From UBA2334 sp964396895 (lineage in GTDB: Bacteria > Pseudomonadota > Gammaproteobacteria > Burkholderiales > Burkholderiaceae_C): DNA of 64,000 bases. The stretch lies in NCBI GenBank assembly GCA_964396895.1, contig CAYNGJ010000001.1:350080-414079 (forward strand), read 5' to 3'. The stretch's first letter is position 1. Each line of letters opens with the position of its first letter. This document shows, in pieces, positions 8,276 through 16,568 of the stretch. Position numbers and translations under genes: made by a program. The notes below the pieces were generated by a model, which was not told where the DNA came from, ran no database searches, and was given only the letters and a program-made list of their open reading frames with translations.

Positions 8276-9339
8276 GGCAGGCAAACGGCGGGAGTGTTGC
8301 CGAAATTCACACCCAGCAAGCGGGCGGTGCGCAGCAAAGGGTCTTCGGGGGTGATGCGGCGGTTCTGGGCGGCCACGCGGGCCAGCGGCACACTGTCCAG
8401 CTTGCCGTGGCGCAAGGTGACCATGCGACCGAACTGGCCGGAGGTGACCAGCTCCGCCGCGTGCACACCGTATTGGGAGGCCAGCACACGGTCAAAGGGC
8501 GTGGGGCTGCCACCGCGCTGCACATGGCCCAGCACCGTTGCCCGCACCTCGCTGTTGACCAGGGGCTGCAAGCGGTCGCGCAGTTGCAGGGCTGCGCCAC
8601 CCAAACGGGGTTTGCCATGGTCGCTGGGCGAGGGGGTGTCGTAGGTGATGTGACCACCCACGGGCTTGCTGCCTTCGCCCATGCAGATGAGGGTGAAGTG
8701 CTCTTGCGCCTCGCGTTCGCGACACACCGCAGCCACTGCGTCCAGGTGGTGGTCGAATTCGGGCAGCAAAATGATGTTGGCCGAGCCAGCAATGCCCGCT
8801 TCCAGCGCAATCCAGCCAGCGTGTCGTCCCATGGTTTCCAGGATCATGATGCGGCCATGGCTTTGGCCCGAGGTGCTGACCCGCTGCAGCGCATCGGTCA
8901 CGGTGGCCACGGCGGTGTCAAAGCCAAAGCTGCGTTCGCAGCCTTCGATGTCGTTGTCAATGGTTTTGGGCACACCCACCACGGCCAGCCCGCGTTCGGC
9001 CAGGCCGTTGGCAATGGTCAGCGTGCCGTCGCCGCCGATGGCCACCAGGGCATCCAGCCCCAGGGCGCTGGCGTTGCGCAGGGCCTGTTGGGTCGCGGCT
9101 TCACTGTCCAGTGGGTTCAGCCGGTTGGTGGTGCCCAGGATGGTGCCACCCACCCCCACCAGCTCGCCCACGCTGCGCCAGGTCAGCGGCTGGGTGCGGC
9201 CTTCCATGAGCCCGGCAAACCCGTCTTTGATGCCAATCACCTCGGCCTGGCACTGTTGCAGCAGACACCGGGTGACGGCCCGAATCACGGCATTCAGGCC
9301 TGGGCAATCGCCACCGCCTGTCAACAAGCCCACGCGCAT
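8260..9339 (-). CDS. 6-phosphofructokinase (PfkA family, mixed active-site signature)
   Basis: 359 residues, PfkA superfamily: phosphorylates fructose 6-phosphate to fructose 1,6-bisphosphate in the cytoplasm. It begins MRVGLLTGGGDCPGLNAVIR. The phosphoryl-donor site reads GGDGT (Gly105), as in ATP-dependent enzymes, while the catalytic loop is PKTIDND (Lys125), as in pyrophosphate-dependent and group III enzymes. ETMGRHAGWIAL and VLGHVQRGGSPTPFDR follow. The donor is therefore uncertain; ATP is favoured by Gly105. It is unusual beside an Entner-Doudoroff operon, since many relatives lack a phosphofructokinase. ATG at 9337-9339 follows GGAACTCC. Confidence 0.88.
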   Translation of the reverse strand: MRVGLLTGGGDCPGLNAVIRAVTRCLLQQCQAEVIGIKDGFAGLMEGRTQPLTWRSVGELVGVGGTILGTTNRLNPLDSEAATQQALRNASALGLDALVAIGGDGTLTIANGLAERGLAVVGVPKTIDNDIEGCERSFGFDTAVATVTDALQRVSTSGQSHGRIMILETMGRHAGWIALEAGIAGSANIILLPEFDHHLDAVAAVCREREAQEHFTLICMGEGSKPVGGHITYDTPSPSDHGKPRLGGAALQLRDRLQPLVNSEVRATVLGHVQRGGSPTPFDRVLASQYGVHAAELVTSGQFGRMVTLRHGKLDSVPLARVAAQNRRITPEDPLLRTARLLGVNFGNTPAVCLPCQNV

Positions 9340-9380
9340 TGGAGTTCCTTGGTGTGGCTGTTTGCAGCGCCAATGGCGGG

Positions 9381-10037
9381 TCAGCGGATGATGATTTCCG
9401 CTCGGCGGTTGCGGGGCTCAGCCACCTCGTCGGCGGTGGGCACCAGCGGGTCGCGCTCACCCCGGCCAATGGCGGTGATCAGGTCGTCGGAAAAACCCTG
9501 TGCCTTGAGCATGGCCGCAATGGCCTTGGCGCGTTCGGCGGACAGTTTGTCGTTGGCGTCCACCGAGCCCACGCGGTCGGTGTGGCCCAGCACCACAATC
9601 TCTCCGCCTGCCCTGGACTTGGCCAGGGCAATGATGCGGGGCAGCTGGCTTTCCGATTCGGGCGTGAGTTGTGATTTGCCGGGTAAAAAGCCCAGCACAA
9701 ACGACTCGGGGGAGGGCGGCTGGATTTTCAGCACATCGCCATAGCGGGCCTGCACCTCGTCAAAGGTGGCCATGCGTTTGGCCAATTGCCCTTTGCCCAC
9801 CAGTTCACCCATGGCCAGGGGTTGGTCCAAGGTCAGGCTTTGTTGGCCGGTTTGCAGGCTGACGGCGGTGGTCAGCGGCTGACCGGTGGCATCGGACTGT
9901 GGCAGCAGCACCACCCGCAGGGTGGGGTGCGGGGCGGCGCATCCCACCAGGGTGGCCAGTGCGCAGGTCAGCGCCAGCGTGGTCCATGGACCCGAACAGC
10001 GAGGGCGAACGGAGACAGGGGTGGGCACGGTGGTCAT
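9381..10037 (-). CDS. OmpA-family lipoprotein
   Basis: 218 residues. A lipoprotein signal ends in LVGC (Cys about residue 33). A middle region of unknown fold follows, and then an OmpA-like peptidoglycan-binding domain in the last 110 residues (SFVLGFLPGKSQLTPESESQ, VLGHTDRVGS, LSAERAKAIAAMLKAQG, RNRRAEIII). The HTD and RR motifs that bind diaminopimelate are intact. It probably tethers an outer- or inner-membrane complex to the cell wall. Its ATG overlaps the stop of the FecR-domain gene (ATGA, 10034-10037), so the two are co-translated. Confidence 0.82.
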   Translation of the reverse strand: MTTVPTPVSVRPRCSGPWTTLALTCALATLVGCAAPHPTLRVVLLPQSDATGQPLTTAVSLQTGQQSLTLDQPLAMGELVGKGQLAKRMATFDEVQARYGDVLKIQPPSPESFVLGFLPGKSQLTPESESQLPRIIALAKSRAGGEIVVLGHTDRVGSVDANDKLSAERAKAIAAMLKAQGFSDDLITAIGRGERDPLVPTADEVAEPRNRRAEIIIR

Positions 10038-10495
10038 GGCAGGGCTTCCACAATGAAGTCGGTTCCTCGCACGCCCACCACCGTGGTGGGTGTGGTGACG
10101 CGGACGAGTTCGGGATTGGTTTTGCCCATGACGCCGGTGATCAGGCGCACCGTGCCTTGCACCAGGTTCAGCAACAAGCTGCCGTTCTGGCTGGTGGGGT
10201 CAAACACAAAATGCGTCAGGTCCAGGCTGGTGTTGGGGCCCATGGACACCACGCTGCCGTCGGCCAGGGCAAAGGCCACTGCGCTGTTTGGGCCGGTGAC
10301 GATGCGGTCACCTTCGCGCAGGGCTGCTCCGGGCACAGCGGGTTGGCTGCGATCACCCCTGATCAGGGTGACGCTGCCTTCCAGCGTCTTGAAGGTGCCG
10401 TTGCGCTCATTGGCCCACACGGTGCCGGTGCCCAGCACCAAGCTCAGGGCCAGCAACCACCGGGTGGCGGGTGGGATCAGGCATTGAAATGTCAC
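10034..10495 (-). CDS. FecR-domain exported protein
   Basis: 153 residues with a signal peptide (LLALSLVLGTGTVWA) and a FecR domain: GSVTLIRGDRSQPAVPGAALREGDRIVTGPNSAVAFALADGS as the core, then TTPTTVVGVRGTDFIVE. It lacks the N-terminal cytoplasmic part of true FecR anti-sigma regulators, so it is the free periplasmic FecR type often paired with OmpA-like or adenylate-cyclase genes. The GTG at 10493-10495 is chosen because GGAG lies eight bases upstream and it directly precedes the signal peptide. Function unknown; the overlap with the next gene points to a shared envelope role. Confidence 0.75.
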   Translation of the reverse strand: MTFQCLIPPATRWLLALSLVLGTGTVWANERNGTFKTLEGSVTLIRGDRSQPAVPGAALREGDRIVTGPNSAVAFALADGSVVSMGPNTSLDLTHFVFDPTSQNGSLLLNLVQGTVRLITGVMGKTNPELVRVTTPTTVVGVRGTDFIVEALP

Positions 10496-10702
10496 GTGGA
10501 TACTCCGGTTGGGCCAGATGGCAAAGGGACGTCGCCTGCTCGGGCACTGCGCATGATAAGTGAGTGGGCGACAATACCGCCCCTTTGTCAGCCGCTGCGC
10601 CAATGCGGTGGCTGCGTGTGCAACCCTGCCGACGGACCACGCCCAGTGCGCGGCCATGGTGTAAGTGAGAGTGAGTGGCCCGGTGCCACCAGTTGTTGAT
10701 TT

Positions 10703-11224
10703 ATGTCCCTGTTTGAAGTGAAACCCGCCACCCTGCGCGATGCCAAAGCCATTGCCGAAATCCATGTGCTTGCCTGGCAACATGCCTATGACGGCCTGGT
10801 GGCCGATGAAGACCTGAAGGCGTTGTCCGTGGACAAGCGCCTGGCCATGTGGCGTGAAGCCATTGAATTTGCCGAGCCCCAGGTGTTGGTGGCCACCGAC
10901 CCCCAAAAAAACGTGGTGGGCTTCATTGGCTTTGACCGCTCGCGTGACCCCAAGACCAAATCCACCACCGGGGAAATCTGGGCGCACTATGTGCACCCCG
11001 ACATGCTGGGCATGGGCGCTGGCCTGGCGCTGTGGGACGCAGCCCGCGATGCCTGTGAGGAGGAAGGTTTTCTGGAGGTAACGGCCTGGGTGTTTGTGCA
11101 CAACGAACGCGGCATGGCGTTTTACGACATGGCGGGTTTCAAGCGCGACATGAAAACCCTGCGGACCACCCCCGTGGGCAGCAACCGCATCGAGGAAGTG
11201 CGTGTCAAGTTCTCGCTGACCTGA
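10703..11224 (+). CDS. GNAT family N-acetyltransferase
   Basis: 173 residues, GNAT fold. The acetyl-CoA-binding motif A is recognisable around YVHPDMLGMGAGLALWDAARDAC, followed by WVFVHNERGMAFYDMAGFKRD (motif B, typical N-x-x-x-x-x-F-Y). The N-terminus RDAKAIAEIHVLAWQHAYDGLV resembles acetyltransferases of the RimI-like general type. Substrate unknown. It is divergent from the FecR gene and convergent with the next gene, whose stop is 4 bp away. Confidence 0.8.
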   Translation: MSLFEVKPATLRDAKAIAEIHVLAWQHAYDGLVADEDLKALSVDKRLAMWREAIEFAEPQVLVATDPQKNVVGFIGFDRSRDPKTKSTTGEIWAHYVHPDMLGMGAGLALWDAARDACEEEGFLEVTAWVFVHNERGMAFYDMAGFKRDMKTLRTTPVGSNRIEEVRVKFSLT

Positions 11225-11228
11225 GGGG

Positions 11229-11738
11229 TCAGGCGACCACCTCGTCGGGCAGCAGCATGGCCAGTCGGGCGCTGATGTCGTCGGCGCGGGCGGCCCCTGC
11301 GTGCGCTTCCACATGGCGCAGCAGGTCGCGCGCCACATCGAGCATGGTGTCGCGGTCGCGGGCTTCACGCAGGTTGGCGCGCAGTTGACGCGACAGCGGC
11401 GGGTCCCGCCGCGCCAGTAAACGCTCGGTCAGGTCGAACAGGAACATGCGCGCTGTGGCCAGCGAGCGCTTGCCCTCGAACGGGTCGACGCTGGCGCGTG
11501 TGCCTGGGGCCTGTGGCGTGGCCGCTTGTACCGGCTGTGCTGCCTGCCGGGTGCGAACCAGGTAACCCTGCGCCACCAGCGCATCCATGAGCGGCTCTGC
11601 GGCGGTGACCAGTGCCAACAACTCGGCGTCAGATTTCTTGCCGTTGGCCAGCAGCAGCAAAGCACGCTCCTTCAGCGAGAGCGTGCGTTCTTTGGCTGAC
11701 AGTTCGGCCACGCCTTGCGGGGTTTTTTGCAAATACAT
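11229..11738 (-). CDS. Hypothetical protein with winged-helix-like N-terminus
   Basis: 169 residues, not assigned to a characterised family. The N-terminus (LSLKERALLLLANGKKSDAEL) looks like a short helix-turn-helix or winged-helix segment, followed by a Pro/Ala linker and a second helical region rich in Arg and Ala (LLARRDPPLSRQLRANLREA). I recall similar proteins in Burkholderiales with no experimental role. No signal peptide or membrane segment. The 272 bp between it and pgi (11739-12010) contain nothing I can support. Confidence 0.6.
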   Translation of the reverse strand: MYLQKTPQGVAELSAKERTLSLKERALLLLANGKKSDAELLALVTAAEPLMDALVAQGYLVRTRQAAQPVQAATPQAPGTRASVDPFEGKRSLATARMFLFDLTERLLARRDPPLSRQLRANLREARDRDTMLDVARDLLRHVEAHAGAARADDISARLAMLLPDEVVA

Positions 11739-12010
11739 GTGCCATGCGGGCCACTACCGTGGCCGCCCAGTGGGAGGTGGAAGCCTGGAGTGTCCTCACC
11801 CGCTGTGACATGGCGATGACGGCTGGGACGTTTCCAGCCGATTCCATCCCGTGCCATGGGGCGTGTCAGCAGGGTGGGAACAGGGAGGTCAGTGCGGCAT
11901 ACAGCGCCCGAAAACGCAGGTGCCGCTGACCAAAGCGGTCCATGCGGTCCTGTTGTGGCAAGCACCACCCGTGGCACCCCCGCATGCCCCCACATGGAGG
12001 TACGCCGAAT

Positions 12011-13639
12011 TCAGATCACTCGCTTTTCCATGGCCTTGGCCATGGTTTTGCCCAGCTCCACGCCCCACTGGTCATAGGCGTTGATGCCCCAGATGGCGGC
12101 CTGCGTGAACACCTTGTGCTCGTACAGCGCCACCAGCGCGCCCAGGCGGGCGGGGGTGAGGGCGTCCAGCCACAGGATGCTGTTGGGCACGTTGCCCGTA
12201 AAGCTGCGGTGCGGGGCCATGGCTTGAGCCTCGTCTTCGCTCAGGCCGTCGGCGCGCAGGGCGGCCAGGGTCGCAGCGGTGTCGCGGCCCCGGGCCAGGG
12301 CTTCGGCCTGGGCCCGCAGGTTGAGGTTGACCACGCGGTGGTGCTCGGCGGCCAGGGGCAGGTCGGGCGTGTCTTCAGCCAGCACGCCCACAAACTCCAC
12401 CGGCACGCGGTGCATGCCCTGGTGCAGCAGCTGAAAGTAGGCATGCTGGCCGTCTATGCCCGTGCCACCCCACACAATGGGGCCGGTCTCGGCCTCGCAG
12501 GCCTCGCCGTCGTGGCGCACGCGCTTGCCGTTGCTCTCCATGTCCATTTGCTGCACAAAGGGTGTGAAGCGCGCCAAGCGGCTGGGGTAGGTGGACAGCA
12601 GTTGCGTGGGGCAGCCCAAAAAGTTGCGGTTCCAGATGCCCAGCAGCGCCATCAGCACGGGCAGGTTGGCGGCCAATGGGGCGGTGCGAAAGTGCGCGTC
12701 CATGGCCTGACCCCCGGCCAAAAATTCGCGGAAGGCCGGTGCGCCGATGGCCAGGGCCAGCGGCAGGCCCAGGGCCGACCACACCGAGTAGCGCCCGCCC
12801 ACCCAGTCCCAAAACGTGAAGGTTTGCGCGGGCCCAATGCCCATGGCCTGTGACTTGGCCGGTGCCGCGGTGATGGCCACCAGATGCACGCCTTGCTCGG
12901 CTTCGCTCAGGCCGGCGTCGGCCAGCCAGCGGTGGGCCGAGGCCGCGTTGGTCATGGTTTCCTGGGTGGTGAAGGTTTTTGACGCGATGACCACCAGCGT
13001 GCGCCGCGCTTCCAGCCCGCGCAGCACGCTGTGCAGCGCCCAGGCGTCGGGGTTGCTGACGAAGTGCACGCGCACGGCGGGTGCGCCGGGGCTGGGGTGC
13101 GCCAGGTGGGCCAGGGCCTCGGCGGCCATGCGCGGCCCCAGGTCGGAGCCGCCAATGCCGATGTTCACCACATCGGTGAAGGCCTGGCCACCGCTGCCGC
13201 GCAGCTGTCCGCTGTGCACGGCTTGGGTGAAGGCGCACACGCGGTCCAGCTCGGCGTGCACCACCTGCTGCACCTCAGCGCCCCAGGGGGCGGCATCGCC
13301 CGTGGCACCGGGGGTGCCCCGCAGTGCGACGTGCAGCACGGCGCGCTGCTCGGTGGTGTTGATGACCTGCCCGCTGAACATGGCGTTGCGCTGCCCCGCC
13401 ACATCGGCCTGGGTGGCCAGGGCCAGCAGGGCGTTGAGCACGGCGGCATCCACGGCCTGGCGGGAAAAGTCCAGCGTGATGCCCGTGCCGTCAGCGCTGA
13501 CGGGGGCTGGGCGTTGGTCGGGCTGGGCCAGCAACTCACCCAGGTGGGGCAGGCCGGTTTGCGCCAGGGCCCTCAGTTGCGACCAGGCGGGGTGGGTGAG
13601 GGGCGCTGTGGGCGCCGTGGGGTGTGACAGGGTGGGCAT
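12011..13639 (-). CDS. pgi: Glucose-6-phosphate isomerase
   Basis: 542 residues, cytoplasmic enzyme interconverting glucose 6-phosphate and fructose 6-phosphate. Family motifs are NIGIGGSDLGPRMAAEAL, VIASKTFTTQETMTNA, WDWVGGRYSVWSALGLPL, MDMESNGKR and the C-terminal NAYDQWGVELGK with its catalytic Lys. It is the last gene of the minus-strand glucose block and lets fructose 6-phosphate enter the Entner-Doudoroff route. The start at 13637-13639 gives MPTLSHPTAP and normal length. The 120 bp before it hold one dispersed AT-rich element. Confidence 0.94.
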   Translation of the reverse strand: MPTLSHPTAPTAPLTHPAWSQLRALAQTGLPHLGELLAQPDQRPAPVSADGTGITLDFSRQAVDAAVLNALLALATQADVAGQRNAMFSGQVINTTEQRAVLHVALRGTPGATGDAAPWGAEVQQVVHAELDRVCAFTQAVHSGQLRGSGGQAFTDVVNIGIGGSDLGPRMAAEALAHLAHPSPGAPAVRVHFVSNPDAWALHSVLRGLEARRTLVVIASKTFTTQETMTNAASAHRWLADAGLSEAEQGVHLVAITAAPAKSQAMGIGPAQTFTFWDWVGGRYSVWSALGLPLALAIGAPAFREFLAGGQAMDAHFRTAPLAANLPVLMALLGIWNRNFLGCPTQLLSTYPSRLARFTPFVQQMDMESNGKRVRHDGEACEAETGPIVWGGTGIDGQHAYFQLLHQGMHRVPVEFVGVLAEDTPDLPLAAEHHRVVNLNLRAQAEALARGRDTAATLAALRADGLSEDEAQAMAPHRSFTGNVPNSILWLDALTPARLGALVALYEHKVFTQAAIWGINAYDQWGVELGKTMAKAMEKRVI

Positions 13640-13758
13640 GGCGTTGTTGTGGTGGTGCAAGCGGCTGCGGTGGCAGTATGCCAAGCGCGAACCGTGCCGG
13701 GCGGGTGGCGTCTGCTGGTGGGGCGTGAGGCCTGCTATTGAAATATAGGGCTATTTGT

Positions 13759-13812
13759 GAAATAAAAAATGGCGCAGCCGCTTATTCGGTGTCGTTGTTT
13801 GCTACCAAAAAA
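13759..13812. repeat. AT-rich dispersed element, copy 2
   Basis: Sequence AAATAAAAAATGG, GCCGCTT, about 16 nt, TGCTACC and an A-run, matching the family layout though divergent. It begins 1 bp beyond the eda stop codon and fills part of the eda-pgi gap. Confidence 0.45.
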
Positions 13813-13813
13813 A

Positions 13814-14521
13814 TTAAGACTTTTTGGTGATGTTGGCTGTGGCTGTGGCTGTGGCTGTGGCTGTGGCTGTGGCTGTGGCTGTGGCTGTGGCCGTGGCCGT
13901 GGCCTCGGCCGCCAGTCGGGTGATGCGCGCCCAGTCGCCCTGCGCCAGCGCATCGGCAGGGGTGAGCCACGAGCCACCGGCCATGGCCACGTTGGGCAGG
14001 GCCAAAAATTCGGCCAGGTTGTCGGGGTTGACGCCGCCGGTGGGGCAAAACGCCACGTCGGGCAGCGGGCCGACCAGCGCCTTGAGCATGGCCAACCCAC
14101 CGGCCTGGGCGGCGGGGAACAGCTTCATCAGGCCAAAGCCCATGTCGCGGGTGCGCATGACTTCACCGGGTGTCATCACGCCGGGCACAAAGGGCAAACC
14201 GGCCACGCCCACCGCGTGTACCAGCGCATCGGTGCAGCCGGGCGACAGGGCAAAGCTGGCCCCCGCGTCCACCACACGGGTGACATCGGCCACACGGGTG
14301 ACGGTGCCTGCGCCCACGTGCATCTCGGGCACGGCGCGGGCCACGGCCTCTATGGCGGCCAGCGCAGCGTCTGAGCGCAGGGTGATTTCCATCACGTCAA
14401 TGCCACCGGCCAGCAGCGCGTGCGCCAGGGGAACGGCGTGGGCGGCATCGCTCAACACAATGACGGGCACCACACGGGACGTGAAGGCGGGGCGGCTGAA
14501 GCAGGTGGTGGTGTGGCTCAT
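13814..14521 (-). CDS. eda: 2-dehydro-3-deoxyphosphogluconate aldolase with Thr-Ala repeat tail
   Basis: 235 residues; cleaves KDPG to pyruvate and glyceraldehyde 3-phosphate. Catalytic residues are Glu45 and Arg49 (MEITLRSD) and the Schiff-base Lys133 (LMKLFPA); GGVNPDN binds phosphate. The core ends near residue 206, the usual end of the family. It then continues as Glu-Ala, eleven Thr-Ala pairs and NITKKS, encoded by a hexanucleotide repeat. The tail should be flexible and not needed for catalysis. The start ATG at 14519-14521 has no good Shine-Dalgarno because a dispersed AT-rich element occupies the leader. It lies between edd and pgi in the Entner-Doudoroff block. Confidence 0.93.
   Translation of the reverse strand: MSHTTTCFSRPAFTSRVVPVIVLSDAAHAVPLAHALLAGGIDVMEITLRSDAALAAIEAVARAVPEMHVGAGTVTRVADVTRVVDAGASFALSPGCTDALVHAVGVAGLPFVPGVMTPGEVMRTRDMGFGLMKLFPAAQAGGLAMLKALVGPLPDVAFCPTGGVNPDNLAEFLALPNVAMAGGSWLTPADALAQGDWARITRLAAEATATATATATATATATATATATANITKKS
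13835..13900. repeat. Hexanucleotide tandem repeat inside eda
   Basis: Nine perfect GGCTGT units (13835-13888) followed by two GGCCGT variants (to 13900) on the plus strand. On the coding strand they read ACA GCC and ACG GCC, giving the Thr-Ala tail of Eda. Unit length is a multiple of three, so copy changes alter tail length but not frame. Confidence 0.95.
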
Positions 14522-14530
14522 GATTTTTGG

Positions 14531-14577
14531 AGAAAAAGTGGCTTTAGCGCTTTGAATACATGCGGTGTCAGCTATGG
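14531..14577. repeat. AT-rich dispersed element, copy 3
   Basis: Minus-strand reading ATAGCT, 16 nt, AAAGCGCT, then ACTTTTTCT. It occupies the eda leader, ending about 10 bp before the start codon. Confidence 0.65.
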
Positions 14578-14616
14578 TTAATGGGGTTCAGGCTGGGTGG
14601 TGGCAGGGCGCGGTCG

Positions 14617-16482
14617 TCAGATCAGCGGCGAGCCACCGGTTTCTGCCGTGCCCGCGTGGGCGCGGAACAGGCCAAACAATTCTCGGCCCGTGCCATGGGC
14701 GTTGGCGCCCAGGTCGGGGTGGCGCACTTCGCGCGCGGCCAGTGTGGCCTCGTCCACCTCCAGTTGCAGCAGGCCGCGTTCGCAGTCCAGGGTGATGATG
14801 TCGCCGTCGCGCACTTTGGCAATGGGTCCGTCGGCCAGCGCCTCGGGGCTGAGGTGAATGGCGGCGGGCACCTTGCCCGACGCGCCCGACATGCGGCCGT
14901 CGGTCACCAGCGCCACCTTGAAGCCCTTGTCTTGCAGCACGGCCAGCGGGGGGGTGAGTTTGTGCAGTTCGGGCATGCCGTTGGCACGGGGCCCCTGGTA
15001 GCGCACCACGGCAATCAGGTCGCGCTCCAGTTTCCCGGCGTTGAACAGGGCCAGCAGGTCTTGCTGGTCGCTCACCACCACGGCCGGGGCGCGCACCACC
15101 CGGTGCTCGGGCTTGACGGCCGACACCTTGACCACGCTGCGCCCCAGGTTGCCCTGCAGCAGGCGCAGGCCGCCATCGGCGCTGAAGGGGTCGCTCACCG
15201 GGCGCAGCACGGCGGTGTCGGCACTGGCGGCGGGCACGGGCCGCCAGGCGAGTTGCTCGCCGTCCAGCCAGGGTTCCTGGGTGTAGGCGTGCAGGCCCCT
15301 GCCCATGACGGTGGCCACATCGGCATGCAGCAGGCCTGCGGCCAGCAGTTCTTGCATCAGCACACCCATGCCACCGGCGGCATGAAAGTGGTTCACGTCG
15401 GCGCTGCCGTTGGGGTACACCCGGGCCAGCAGGGGCACCACGGCGGAGAGCTGGGCAAAGTCGTCCCAGTCAATCAGCACACCAGCCGCGCGTGCCATGG
15501 CCACCAGGTGCAGGGTGTGGTTGGTGCTGCCGCCCGTGGCCAGCAGGCCCACGATGCCGTTGACGATGGTGCGCTCGCTCACGATGTCGGCCAGGCGCAC
15601 GGCAGGGGCGCCGGTTTTGCCGGTGTTGGCCAGGGCACGGCGCATGGCTTCCAGCGTGAGGGCTTCGCGCAGCGGCGTGCCCGGGTTGACGAAGGACGAG
15701 CCCGGCAGGTGCAGGCCCATGATTTCCATCAGCATCTGGTTGCTGTTGGCGGTGCCGTAAAAGGTGCAGGTGCCGGGGCTGTGGTAGGCCTGGGCTTCGC
15801 TTTCCAGCAGGGCGTCGCGCCCCACCTGGCCCAGCGCGTACTGCTGGCGCACCTTGGATTTGGCATCGTTGGACAGCCCGCTGGTCATGGGCCCGGCGGG
15901 CACAAACACCGTGCTCAGGTGGCCAAACTGCACCGCGCCCATGAACAGGCCGGGCACGATCTTGTCGCACACGCCCAGCATGAGGGCCGCGTCAAACACC
16001 TTGTGCGACAGCGCCACGGCCGTGGACAGGGCAATCACGTCGCGCGAGAACAGCGACAACTCCATGCCCTCTGCGCCCTGGGTGATGCCGTCGCACATGG
16101 CGGGCACGCCCCCGGCCATTTGTGCAGTGGCGCCCAGGCGGCGGGCGTGGTTGCGCAGCAGCTCGGGGTAGTGCTCGTAGGGCTGGTGGGCCGAGAGCAT
16201 GTCGTTGTACGCGCTGACGATGCCCACATGCGGGGCACGCTCGGCGTGGATGGTCAGCTTGTCGTGGCCTGGCAGGGCGGCGGTGGTGTGCGCCATGTTG
16301 GCGCAGCCCATTCCCGCGCGCTGGGTGCCCGCACGGCCTTGGGCGGCCATGCTGGCCAGGTAGGTGGCGCGGGTGGCGGCGCTGCGTTGAACGATGCGCT
16401 CGGTGACGGCGGCCAGGGTGGCGTGCAGCGGCGTGGCGGGGGTGGTTGGGGAGGTGGTGGGGGCGTCGTTGGTGGTGTTCAT
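14617..16482 (-). CDS. edd: Phosphogluconate dehydratase
   Basis: 621 residues, IlvD/Edd family; dehydrates 6-phosphogluconate to KDPG. Fe-S cysteines and family blocks are seen in ANMAHTTAALPGHDKL, MCDGITQGAEGMELSLFSRD, LGVCDKIVPGLFMGAVQFGH, GTCTFYGTANSNQM and TDGRMSGASGKVPAAIHLSPEA. The length and the VFVPAGPMTSG block identify Edd rather than IlvD. It is followed after 95 bp by eda, and 86 bp separate it from pgl upstream. Confidence 0.94.
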   Translation of the reverse strand: MNTTNDAPTTSPTTPATPLHATLAAVTERIVQRSAATRATYLASMAAQGRAGTQRAGMGCANMAHTTAALPGHDKLTIHAERAPHVGIVSAYNDMLSAHQPYEHYPELLRNHARRLGATAQMAGGVPAMCDGITQGAEGMELSLFSRDVIALSTAVALSHKVFDAALMLGVCDKIVPGLFMGAVQFGHLSTVFVPAGPMTSGLSNDAKSKVRQQYALGQVGRDALLESEAQAYHSPGTCTFYGTANSNQMLMEIMGLHLPGSSFVNPGTPLREALTLEAMRRALANTGKTGAPAVRLADIVSERTIVNGIVGLLATGGSTNHTLHLVAMARAAGVLIDWDDFAQLSAVVPLLARVYPNGSADVNHFHAAGGMGVLMQELLAAGLLHADVATVMGRGLHAYTQEPWLDGEQLAWRPVPAASADTAVLRPVSDPFSADGGLRLLQGNLGRSVVKVSAVKPEHRVVRAPAVVVSDQQDLLALFNAGKLERDLIAVVRYQGPRANGMPELHKLTPPLAVLQDKGFKVALVTDGRMSGASGKVPAAIHLSPEALADGPIAKVRDGDIITLDCERGLLQLEVDEATLAAREVRHPDLGANAHGTGRELFGLFRAHAGTAETGGSPLI

Positions 16483-16568
16483 GGCGTGTGGCCGTGGTGG
16501 CGCAGGCGTTGGTGTGTTCGGTGTCGGGTGGGTTCGGTATCGGTTGGGTGCGGTGGCGTGGCGGGGGC

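Noticed and set aside
13835..13900. Hexanucleotide repeat as an on/off phase-variation switch of eda
   Set aside because: The unit is six bases, so slippage keeps the frame; only tail length can vary.
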